Positions 57,451 through 64,000 of a stretch of DNA of 64,000 bases are shown here, piece by piece. The translations under genes were made by a program, and so were the position numbers. The stretch is from contig JAIYDD010000132.1 of the NCBI GenBank assembly GCA_027487675.1, forward strand, positions 1-64,000. The letters run 5' to 3'. The notes beneath the pieces are model-generated. The model did not search any database, was not told the DNA's origin, and saw only the letters and a list, made by a program, of their open reading frames with translations. How positions within the stretch are numbered: the stretch's first letter is position 1; each line of letters starts with the position of its first letter. This DNA is from Acetobacteraceae bacterium. Lineage in GTDB: Bacteria; Pseudomonadota; Alphaproteobacteria; Acetobacterales; Acetobacteraceae.

Positions 57451-58403
57451 CCGCGCCGCTCGCCGCGCTGGAAGGCGTCAGCGTCGACTTCGCCGGTGGC
57501 GTCCGCGCGCTCGACGACGTGACGCTGGCGCTGCCGCGCGGCACGATTCTCGGCCTGGTCGGCGAATCGGGCTCGGGCAAGACCACGCTCTGCCGCGCGC
57601 TGATGGGCCTGGTGCCGCACAGCGCCGGCCGCATCCTGTTCGATGGCGAGGAACAGCGCACCTGGCAGCGGCGCGACCCGCGCGGCTATCACCGCCGCGC
57701 GCAGATGCTGCTGCAGGACGCCGTCGCCTCGCTCTCCCCGCGCATGACCATCGGCGCGGCGCTGGACGAACCGCTGCGCATCCACCGCCTGCCGCTGGCG
57801 GAAGGCCGCGCGCGGCTCGCCGGCCTGCTCGCGCGGCTCGGCCTGCCGGCGCAGATCGCCACGCGCTACCCGCACCAGGTCAGCGGCGGCCAGGCGCGGC
57901 GCATCGGCATGGCGCGCGCGCTGGTGATGCAGCCCGACCTGGTGGTGGCGGACGAGCCGACCGCGGGCCTCGACGTCTCGGTGCAGGGCGAGCTGCTGAA
58001 CCTGCTGCTCGACCTGCGCGCGGAACTCGGCCTGACCTGGCTGGTCGTCAGCCACAACCTGAACGTCGTGCGGCGGATCACCGACCGCACCGCGGTGATG
58101 TATCTCGGCCAGGTGGTGGAGGAAGCGCCGTCGCGCGACTTGTTCGCGCGCCCCGCGCACCCCTACGCCGCCGCGCTGGTCGCGGCCAATCCCGCCCTGC
58201 ATGGCGGCCCGCGGCGCCCGCGCATCCTGCTGCAGGGCGAGATCCCCTCCGTGCTGCGCCCGCCGCCGGGCTGCCGCTTCCACACGCGCTGCCCCGTCGC
58301 GCAGCCGCGCTGCGCGGCCGAGGCGCCGAAGCTGGCCGAGATCGCGCCGGGCCGCCTGGCGCGCTGTCACTTCCCCTTCGCGCTGGCCGGGGCCGCCGCA
58401 TGA
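57447..58403 (+). CDS. Dipeptide-type ABC transporter ATP-binding protein, DppF-like
   Basis: A 318-residue second ATPase. Walker A is G-E-S-G-S-G-K-T at 39-46, the Q-loop reads L-L-Q-D-A-V-A-S-L-S-P-R-M, the signature V-S-G-G-Q-A-R-R, Walker B V-V-A-D-E-P-T-A-G-L-D. The Cys-containing C-terminal motif is present (G-C-R-F-H-T-R-C-P). A long open frame in the same phase runs upstream through the DppD-like gene but is a shadow. It overlaps the PhnD-like gene by ATGA. Confidence 0.94.
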
Positions 58404-59218
58404 CACGCGTCATCGCCAATGCCCGCATGTATGCGGTCTCGCCGGGGGCGGAGGCCGCCTGGCAGGCGCTCATCGCCGCCATCGCGCGGGACGCCGAGGT
58501 GCCGCTGGACTACGAAGCCTATCCCGCGCCGCGGCCGCTGGAAGAATTGTGGCGCCGCCCCGATCTCGGTCTCGTGCAGATGTGCGGCTTCCCGATCGCG
58601 CTCGGCATCGCGCAGGTCGTGCCGATCGCCGCCCCCATCCCGGCGCTGCCCTGGGCCGAAGGCCGCGCCATGTACCGCAGCGACCTGATCGTCCGCGCCG
58701 ACAGCGACTGGACGCGGATCGAGGACAGTTTCGGCCATCGCCTCGGCTGGACCGTCAGCCATTCGCAATCCGGCTTCAACGTGCTGCGCCGCCACCTGCT
58801 GCCGCATCGCCGCGCGCGGGGTGGCGCGAAGCTGTATGCCGAGGTGCGCGGCAACCTGATCACCGCGCGCGCGGTGCTGGATGCGGTGATCGAGGGGCGG
58901 ATCGACATCGGCCCGCTCGATGCCTATTGGCACGCGCTGCTGGCGCGCCACCGGCCGGATCTGGCCGCCGGCATCCGCGTGCTGGAGAGCACGGCGACCG
59001 CGCCGATGCCCGCCTTCGTCGCCGCGCCGGGATTGCCGCCGGAGGCCGCGCAGCGCCTGCGGGAGGCCTGCCTGGCGGCGGCGTCCCGGCCCTGGTTCGC
59101 GCCCCTGGCGGAGCCGCTGCTGCTGGCGGGTTTTTCGCCCGTCACCCATGCCGACTACGCGGCGACGCTGGCCTGGGCGGAGGAGGCGGTGGCGGAGGGG
59201 TATGCCGAGCCCGGGTAG
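58400..59218 (+). CDS. PhnD/SsuA-fold protein without signal peptide
   Basis: A 272-residue protein with the type II periplasmic-binding fold seen in phosphate/phosphonate (PhnD) and sulphonate binding proteins. Segments such as A-R-M-Y-A-V-S-P near the N-terminus, Y-R-S-D-L-I-V, G-W-T-V-S-H-S-Q-S-G-F-N and I-D-I-G-P-L-D-A-Y-W are typical of that superfamily. It begins directly at the fold (M-T-R-V-I-A-N) with no signal peptide, so it is probably cytoplasmic and may be a ligand sensor or enzyme instead of a transporter part. It is translationally coupled to the DppF-like gene and ends the eleven-gene run. Confidence 0.82.
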   Translation: MTRVIANARMYAVSPGAEAAWQALIAAIARDAEVPLDYEAYPAPRPLEELWRRPDLGLVQMCGFPIALGIAQVVPIAAPIPALPWAEGRAMYRSDLIVRADSDWTRIEDSFGHRLGWTVSHSQSGFNVLRRHLLPHRRARGGAKLYAEVRGNLITARAVLDAVIEGRIDIGPLDAYWHALLARHRPDLAAGIRVLESTATAPMPAFVAAPGLPPEAAQRLREACLAAASRPWFAPLAEPLLLAGFSPVTHADYAATLAWAEEAVAEGYAEPG

Positions 59219-59253
59219 CGGCGCGCCCAATGCGGCGCCCAGGCCCGGTCCGG

Positions 59254-59811
59254 TCACCCCAGCGGCGTTTCGCCGAACCGCGCCCAGAGCCTCGGGTAGC
59301 GCCGCGCGAGGTCGTCGGGGTCTTCCGCGAACGGCGTGCCCGCCGGGGCGGGCGGCAGCCTCAGCCATGCCGGGTCGATCCGGGCGAGAATCTCGGCGGG
59401 GCGGCGCCCGGTGATGGCCGCCCACACGGTCATGGCGACATGGCCGATCTCCTCCGCCATCAGCGGCGCCGACCGGTCCGGCGGCAGCAGTTCCGCCAGG
59501 CCGTCCGGATCGGCCAGCACGCGGCCGAACACCGCCTGTCCCTGCGCCACCAGCCAATGGCGGAAATAGTCGAAGGCATCGTCGCCGGCGCCGCCATGGA
59601 TGACATAGGCCGCGCCCCAGAGATCCCAGCGATAGGCGCCGGCGACCTGGCGGACGAGAGCCGCCTGGAAGGCGACGATGTCGTCGGGCGGCAGGCGGCG
59701 GAGCGCAGCGCCCAAGGCCTCGGCCTGCGCGGCCTCGTCGCCACCTGGGCCGGCCGCCTGCCCGATGATGGACCAGAACCGGTCCTCCGGCATGGGCTGC
59801 GCCATCGGCAT
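59254..59811 (-). CDS. DUF4240 protein
   Basis: A 185-residue protein with the DUF4240 pattern: E-D-R-F-W-S-I-I at the start, A-Y-R-W-D-L-W-G-A-A-Y-V-I-H-G-G-A-G-D-D-A-F-D in two conserved blocks, F-R-H-W-L-V-A-Q-G, and I-D-P-A-W-L further on. Homologues are cytoplasmic and found in mixed contexts, with no known function. The start M-P-M-A-Q has GGAG eight bases upstream; the frame extends further upstream as low-complexity sequence. It converges on the PhnD-like gene with 35 bases between. Confidence 0.8.
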   Translation of the reverse strand: MPMAQPMPEDRFWSIIGQAAGPGGDEAAQAEALGAALRRLPPDDIVAFQAALVRQVAGAYRWDLWGAAYVIHGGAGDDAFDYFRHWLVAQGQAVFGRVLADPDGLAELLPPDRSAPLMAEEIGHVAMTVWAAITGRRPAEILARIDPAWLRLPPAPAGTPFAEDPDDLARRYPRLWARFGETPLG

Positions 59812-60003
59812 GCCGATGTCTCCTGTCGGTCGGCCGCGCCCCGGGCCGGCGGGCGGCGCGGGGGCGGGAGGTGGCGATCCCCGCCGCGCGCCGGATTCGG
59901 CGGCCGCCGCGGCCCGGCGGAAGGCTGTGCGGCGACGACATAGCATGGCAGGCGCCGCCCGCGCGCCACAACGCGCGCCCCGCGTGGCCGCGGCGCTAGA
60001 CGA

Positions 60004-60031
60004 TGATCAGCGAAGAAAGAATCGCTGATCA
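60004..60031. repeat. Perfect 10-bp inverted repeat (hairpin or operator)
   Basis: TGATCAGCGA and TCGCTGATCA form a perfect inverted repeat with an 8-base AGAAAGAA spacer. It lies about 70 bases downstream of the moeA-fusion stop and about 190 bases upstream of the DUF4240 start, both on the minus strand. No T-run follows, so it is not a standard terminator. A second, looser pair (GCGTGAT at 60054 and ATCACGC at 60091) lies right beside the moeA stop. Confidence 0.75.
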
Positions 60032-60098
60032 CGGTCCAGCTTGTTGTTTCGTCGCGTGATTCACGCCTTCGGACGTTACGCCCTTCGGCGATCACGCT

Positions 60099-62099
60099 CT
60101 ACGCCACGCCGAAGCCCAGCGCGGCCAGCGCGGCGCGGCCTTCCGCGGAGTCCAGCACCTCCCGGAACGCCCGCACGCCCGGGCGGCCGGCGCGCGCCTC
60201 CGGCAGGAAGAAATCGTAATGCTCCTCGGCGAGCGGCAGGACGCCGAGTCCATAGGCGGAAGCGACCGTCGCGATCGCCACCCCCCAATCGGCGCGCCAC
60301 TGCGCCACCGCCGCGGCGACGGCGTTGTGCGATTTCAGCTGGTTGGCGTAGCCGGCCGGCCGCGCCCCCCCCAGAATCCCGTCCAGCAGGATGCGCGTGC
60401 CCGAGCCCGCATTGCGGTTCACCAGCAGGCAGGCGGGATCGGCCGCAGCACGCGCCACCGCCGCGCGCCCCTCCTGCCCCTCGAAGCGGGCATCGCCGGG
60501 GCGGAACACCACCCCCTGCATGCGCCGCCAGCCCGGCACCAGGCGCAGGCCGGGCGCCAGGAAGGGCGTGTTGTAGGCGCCGCCGCGCGGGTCCGGCAGA
60601 TGCGCCGGCGCCAGGTCGCATTCCCCCCGCTTCGCCGCCGCCAGCCCGCCCAGGCTGCCCACCGCCAGCGTCCGCCCGCGCAGGCCCCGCTTCGCCAGCA
60701 GATCCAGCAGCGCATCCAGCCCGACGCAATGGCTGCCGATCAGCGTGAGGTCCGGCGGCCGCAGCGCCCCGCCGATCAGCCGGACGCGCACCGCCTGCCC
60801 GGCCTCCGCCCCCGCATCCAGCGCCGGGATGGCGAAGACGCCGTCCGCCTGGGAGAAGGCGGTGACGCTGCCCGAGCCCTTGCCCAGCGGCCAGGCGACC
60901 AGCCCCGCCACCTCCGCGTGCCCCGGCGCGTCGCCGGCGGCGTCCGCGGACAGCGACACCATCACGTATTCGGTGCGGCCCAACTCGCTCGGCGTGCGCA
61001 CCGCGAGCCGCGCCGGGACCTCCGCCTCCTCGCGCGGCGGCAGGCCGGCCAGCGCGCGGATCACCGGCACCACGAAGTCCTGGAAGGTGAAGACCGCGCT
61101 GGTCGGGAAGCCCGGCAGCACCACCACCGGCTGCCGCCCCACCACCGCCAGGCAGAGCGGCTTGCCCGGCTTCAGCGCCACGCCATGCACCAGGATGCCC
61201 GGCGGCCCGAGCCCGCCCAGGATCCGGTGCGAGACATCGCCCGCGCCCTTGCTGGTGCCGCCCGACATCACGACCAGGTCCGCCGCCGCCAGCCCGCGCC
61301 GCACGGCGTCCGCCAGCGCCGCCTCCTCGTCGCGGAAGATGCCGAGCGGCAGGGGCTCGCCGCCATGCTCGGCGACGGCCGCGCAGAGGATCGCGGCGTT
61401 GCTGTCGGCGATGCCGCCCGGCGGCAGCTTCGTGCCGGGCGGGTGCAGCTCGTCGCCGGTGGAGATCACCGCGACGCGCGGCCGGCGCACCACCGGCACC
61501 TCGCCGAGGCCGGCGGCGGCCAGCATGCCGATCTCCCGACTGGTCACCAGCGTGCCGGCGCGCAGCACCGTCTCGCCGCGGGCGATGTCGCTGCCGGCAT
61601 GGGCGATGAACTGGCCGGGCGCGGCGGCGCGGGCCAGCAGCACCTGCGGGCCTTCAGGACCCTCGGCCAGGTCGGTCTGCTCGATCATCACCACCGCGTC
61701 CGCCCCGCGCGGGATGACGCCGCCGGTGGAGATCGCGGTCGCGGTGCCGGGGCCCACCTCGATCGCCGGGGCGACGCCGCAGGCCAGCACCTCGGCGTTC
61801 AGGCGCAGCCGGCGCGGCGCGGCCTCCGTCGCGCCGGCGCTGTCGGCGGCGCGCAGCGCGAAGCCGTCCACCGAGGCGCGGTCGAAGGGCGGCGCGTCGG
61901 CGGCCGCGGCGATGGTCTCCGCCACCACGCGGCCGAGCGCCTGGGCCAGCGCCACGCGTTCCGCCGGCAGGGGCGAGAGGTCGAGCGCGGCGCGGAAGCG
62001 GCGCATCGCCTCCTCGGCCGGGATCACCTCCAGGAACTGCTCCTGGCGGGCGGCGCGGCGGATGCGGGCCAGCAGGCCGGGATCAAGTGTCACGGGCAT
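60099..62099 (-). CDS. Molybdopterin molybdotransferase fused to a PBP-like domain
   Basis: A 666-residue two-domain protein. Residues ~20-430 are a MoeA domain that would insert molybdate into adenylylated molybdopterin: [44 protein letters not shown] and K-P-G-K-P-L-C are all present. Residues ~450-666 are a periplasmic-binding-protein-like domain ([28 protein letters not shown]) that probably senses molybdate or a cofactor precursor in the cytoplasm. It overlaps the second moeA-like gene by 10 bases. Confidence 0.92.
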   Translation of the reverse strand: MPVTLDPGLLARIRRAARQEQFLEVIPAEEAMRRFRAALDLSPLPAERVALAQALGRVVAETIAAAADAPPFDRASVDGFALRAADSAGATEAAPRRLRLNAEVLACGVAPAIEVGPGTATAISTGGVIPRGADAVVMIEQTDLAEGPEGPQVLLARAAAPGQFIAHAGSDIARGETVLRAGTLVTSREIGMLAAAGLGEVPVVRRPRVAVISTGDELHPPGTKLPPGGIADSNAAILCAAVAEHGGEPLPLGIFRDEEAALADAVRRGLAAADLVVMSGGTSKGAGDVSHRILGGLGPPGILVHGVALKPGKPLCLAVVGRQPVVVLPGFPTSAVFTFQDFVVPVIRALAGLPPREEAEVPARLAVRTPSELGRTEYVMVSLSADAAGDAPGHAEVAGLVAWPLGKGSGSVTAFSQADGVFAIPALDAGAEAGQAVRVRLIGGALRPPDLTLIGSHCVGLDALLDLLAKRGLRGRTLAVGSLGGLAAAKRGECDLAPAHLPDPRGGAYNTPFLAPGLRLVPGWRRMQGVVFRPGDARFEGQEGRAAVARAAADPACLLVNRNAGSGTRILLDGILGGARPAGYANQLKSHNAVAAAVAQWRADWGVAIATVASAYGLGVLPLAEEHYDFFLPEARAGRPGVRAFREVLDSAEGRAALAALGFGVA

Positions 62100-63238
62100 C
62101 GGGCGGTCCAGATCGGGTCGAGCGCCACCTCGGCCCCGGCCTCATGGCCCTCGGCGCCGGGGGGGATGGCCAGCACCGCGTCCGCGGCGGCGAGCGCGCC
62201 GGCGGGCAGCGCGCCGATGGCCAGCGGATGGGCGCGGCCCTCGGCGTCGAGCTGCACCGGCACCCAGTCCAGCAGCCCGACGGCGGAGGCGAGCTTGGCC
62301 GCCAGCCGGGCGCGCATCCGCGTCGGCGGGGCGGCGCCCGCCAGCGTCGCCAGCGCGGGACGGCCGAGCAGCAGCCAGGCGGCCAGCGCATCCTCCGCCA
62401 GGCCGGGCAGCAGCAGCACCGGCGTCGCGGCCACCTGGCCGAGGCCGGCCGTCATGCCGGGCCGCATGCCGATGCCGTGCAGCGCGACGCGGCCGGCCAG
62501 GGCCAGGCCCTCCGCCGAGCGGTCGGAGGCGCCCTCCCCGCTGCCGCCGGCCAGCAGCAGCAGGTCGTGGCGGGGCGCGGCCTCGCGCAGCGCGGCGGCG
62601 ATCGCGTCCGGGTCGTCGGGGCAGGACGGCAGGGGGGAGAGAAGGGCGCCGGCGGCGAGCGCGGCGAGCAGCGGGCGCAGCGTGTCGCGCGCCGGCTCGG
62701 CGACGATCTCCGCCCCGGTCGCGATCCAGCCCAGGCGCGGGCGGCGCACCGCCACCTCCGCCAGGCCGAGCGCCGCCAGGGCGGGCAGGTCGCGGGGGCC
62801 GAGGCGCTGGCCGGCGGCGCGGATCAGCGTGCCGGCGGCGATCGCCTCGCCGGGCTGCAGGACGCCCTCGCCGGGGGCGGCGGGGCGCAGCGCGGCGGCG
62901 AGGGGGCCTGCCGCCTCCAGGTCGAAGTCGCGCAGCACGGCATCGGCGCCGGGGGGCAGCGGCTCGCCGGCCGCCACCGGCGCGGGCGGCGCCGGCAGGG
63001 GGGCGGGCGCATAGGGACCGGCGCCGAGGGTCGCCGCGGCCTCCACCGCCCAGCCGTCGCGGCGGGCCAGGGGGCGGGCGGGCACCGGGCAGGCGGCGCG
63101 GAGATCCCCGGCCAGCACCAGGCCGAGCGCCTGGTCCACCGGCAGCCGGCAGGGCGCGACCGGGCCGGGCAGCAGCGCGCGCAGCGCGGCCAGCGCATCC
63201 TCCGGCGCGGTCAGGCGCAGCGTCGGGCGGGGCGGCAT
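62090..63238 (-). CDS. MoeA-like protein with degenerate active site
   Basis: A 382-residue MoeA homologue, upstream of and overlapping the fused moeA gene. The early D-G-W-A-V-E and later [10 protein letters not shown] and [12 protein letters not shown] are recognisable, but the key features differ: S-T-G-D-E is A-T-G-A-E, and the K-P-G-K-P loop is R-P-G-M-T. It may have lost molybdate insertion and act as a partner or regulator of the fused MoeA, or insert metal into a different cofactor form. This is inference; the fold assignment is firm. Confidence 0.8.
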   Translation of the reverse strand: MPPRPTLRLTAPEDALAALRALLPGPVAPCRLPVDQALGLVLAGDLRAACPVPARPLARRDGWAVEAAATLGAGPYAPAPLPAPPAPVAAGEPLPPGADAVLRDFDLEAAGPLAAALRPAAPGEGVLQPGEAIAAGTLIRAAGQRLGPRDLPALAALGLAEVAVRRPRLGWIATGAEIVAEPARDTLRPLLAALAAGALLSPLPSCPDDPDAIAAALREAAPRHDLLLLAGGSGEGASDRSAEGLALAGRVALHGIGMRPGMTAGLGQVAATPVLLLPGLAEDALAAWLLLGRPALATLAGAAPPTRMRARLAAKLASAVGLLDWVPVQLDAEGRAHPLAIGALPAGALAAADAVLAIPPGAEGHEAGAEVALDPIWTARCP

Positions 63239-63418
63239 GGGGCGGGGGCGGTCATCGCGCGGATGTGGCCCGGCGGCACGGCGGTGACCAGAGCGGGAAC
63301 GGACCCCGCGGCGCCCGGAGACCGGCGATGGCGGGCGCGCCCAGGCTGCGCAACCCAGGCCCGCGGCGCGTGCGGCATCCGGGCAGGCCGGGCCGGCGTC
63401 CGGACGCCGCGCGCCGGC

Positions 63419-63844
63419 TCAGATCAGGCACAGCTCCCGCAGCTGGTCGCGCAGCGCCGGCGGCAGCTTCTCGAGCCCGGCGGCCGGCACGGTGCCGCGG
63501 GGCAGGTCGGGCGGCGCGGCGGCGGGGTCCAGGTAGCGCCAGCCCTGGAAGGGCTTCTGGGGGCGCAGCTCGACCGGCACCAGCTCGGGGTCCAGCACCA
63601 GGCCGCAGCAGGGGGAGCCGTCGTCCCAGGCATCGTCGCGCACGTCCAGCAGGCGCTGGCGCAGGCGGATCACCCCGCCGATCACCCAGTAGAGCGAGCC
63701 GCCTTCCAGCAACTCCTCCACCCGCTTCGGCATCATCCGGGTCTGGTGGCGCAGCGGCGGGTCCTGGCGGGCCCGCAGCGCCTGCCAGGCGGCGAGGTCC
63801 GCGGGATCCTTCACCCCGACGCAGAGCTTGATGAGATGCAGCAT
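63419..63844 (-). CDS. DUF1489 protein
   Basis: A 141-residue protein of the DUF1489 family of Alphaproteobacteria. It begins M-L-H-L-I-K-L-C-V-G, then H-Q-T-R-M-M-P-K-R, G-S-L-Y-W-V-I-G-G, and ends with F-Q-G-W-R-Y-L and L-P-R-G. The family is conserved but of unknown function and cytoplasmic. The ATG at 63844 is the family start; upstream codons come from a 12-base tandem repeat. The MoeA pair lies 180 bases downstream on the same strand. Confidence 0.9.
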   Translation of the reverse strand: MLHLIKLCVGVKDPADLAAWQALRARQDPPLRHQTRMMPKRVEELLEGGSLYWVIGGVIRLRQRLLDVRDDAWDDGSPCCGLVLDPELVPVELRPQKPFQGWRYLDPAAAPPDLPRGTVPAAGLEKLPPALRDQLRELCLI

Positions 63845-63884
63845 GGCGCGCCCGTGATGTGGCCGGCGGCCGAGTCCGCGCAAG

Positions 63885-63932
63885 CCCGGGATGGCGCCCG
63901 GGATGGCGCCCCGGATGGCGCCCCGGATGGCA
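63885..63932. repeat. 12-bp tandem repeat, four units
   Basis: Four head-to-tail 12-base units of CCCGGGATGGCG (63885-63896 and 63897-63908 identical; 63909-63920 as CCCCGGATGGCG; 63921-63932 ending GGCA). It lies 40 bases upstream of the DUF1489 start, probably in its leader or promoter. Confidence 0.85.
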
Positions 63933-64000
63933 GCGGCGTCATCACGGCTTGTCGCACGGCGCGCGACAGGGCTAGGTGTGCGCAACGACGCTTTGCGAAA

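Noticed and set aside
59947-60098. Rho-independent terminator after the moeA fusion gene
   Set aside because: The hairpin is perfect, but no T-rich run follows on the transcribed strand, so it is reported only as an inverted repeat.

Overview
The window is very GC-rich, has dense and mostly short-gapped genes, and looks like the chromosome of an alphaproteobacterium, most probably an Acetobacteraceae member of the Roseomonas type. Pointers are the compact hprK-rapZ-EIIA-HPr-EI set, a short (C-terminal-domain only) HPr kinase, DUF1674, DUF1289 and DUF1489 genes, an Irr/PerR-like Fur protein, an orphan TRAP-type binding protein, and many tripartite or ABC uptake genes. The taxonomic call is inference from gene content, not from a marker gene. 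No phage, insertion sequence, CRISPR array or rRNA operon was seen.

Layout. 1-4.6 kb: two overlapping lipoprotein genes (one cut by the window edge, one FlgO-like), prfC with an upstream ketopantoate reductase, and a small coiled-coil protein. 4.7-9.7 kb: an Asp/Glu-racemase-fold protein, then an oxidative-stress block: a Fur-family regulator and katG on the minus strand, divergent from an OxyR-type LysR regulator, with a perfect OxyR-type palindrome between them. 9.7-14.7 kb: DUF6644/DUF6152 pair, NUDIX hydrolase/PaiB pair, DMT transporter, folD-yggU-yggT, and tRNA-Ala(CGC). 15-20.2 kb: threonine-dehydratase-like gene, then a translationally coupled regulatory phosphotransferase operon (hprK, rapZ, EIIA-Man, HPr, EI). 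20.2-25.4 kb: two unknowns, a phospholipase-D-type enzyme, a PEP-CTERM protein and an endonuclease/exonuclease/phosphatase protein. 25.8-31.7 kb: ahcY behind a palindrome, then two large RTX-repeat proteins arranged tail to tail.

31.8-43.7 kb: DUF4149 protein, orphan DctP-like binding protein, histidine phosphatase, uppP, and a glycosyltransferase/methyltransferase/membrane glycosyltransferase trio probably for a surface glycan. Then come a two-subunit 3-oxoacid CoA-transferase, tRNA-Ala(GGC), a cupin, a decayed metallo-beta-lactamase-fold gene, and acs. 43.9-47.2 kb: MFS transporter, a 569-nt convergent gene-free stretch rich in GANTC sites, a DUF1674 gene too short for usual ORF cut-offs, htpX and tRNA-Leu(CAA).

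47.4-59.2 kb is the most interesting block: eleven co-directional genes, most overlapping by a few bases. A 2-aminoethylphosphonate-type ABC importer is followed by a DUF1289 gene coupled to an aromatic-amino-acid-lyase homologue whose MIO tripeptide reads Ala-Ser-Asp instead of Ala-Ser-Gly. A complete dipeptide-type ABC importer follows, and last a PhnD-fold protein without a signal peptide. 59.2-64 kb: a DUF4240 protein, a perfect 10-bp inverted repeat, two overlapping moeA-type genes (one fused to a periplasmic-binding-protein-like domain, the other with a degenerate active site), and DUF1489 preceded by a 12-bp tandem repeat.
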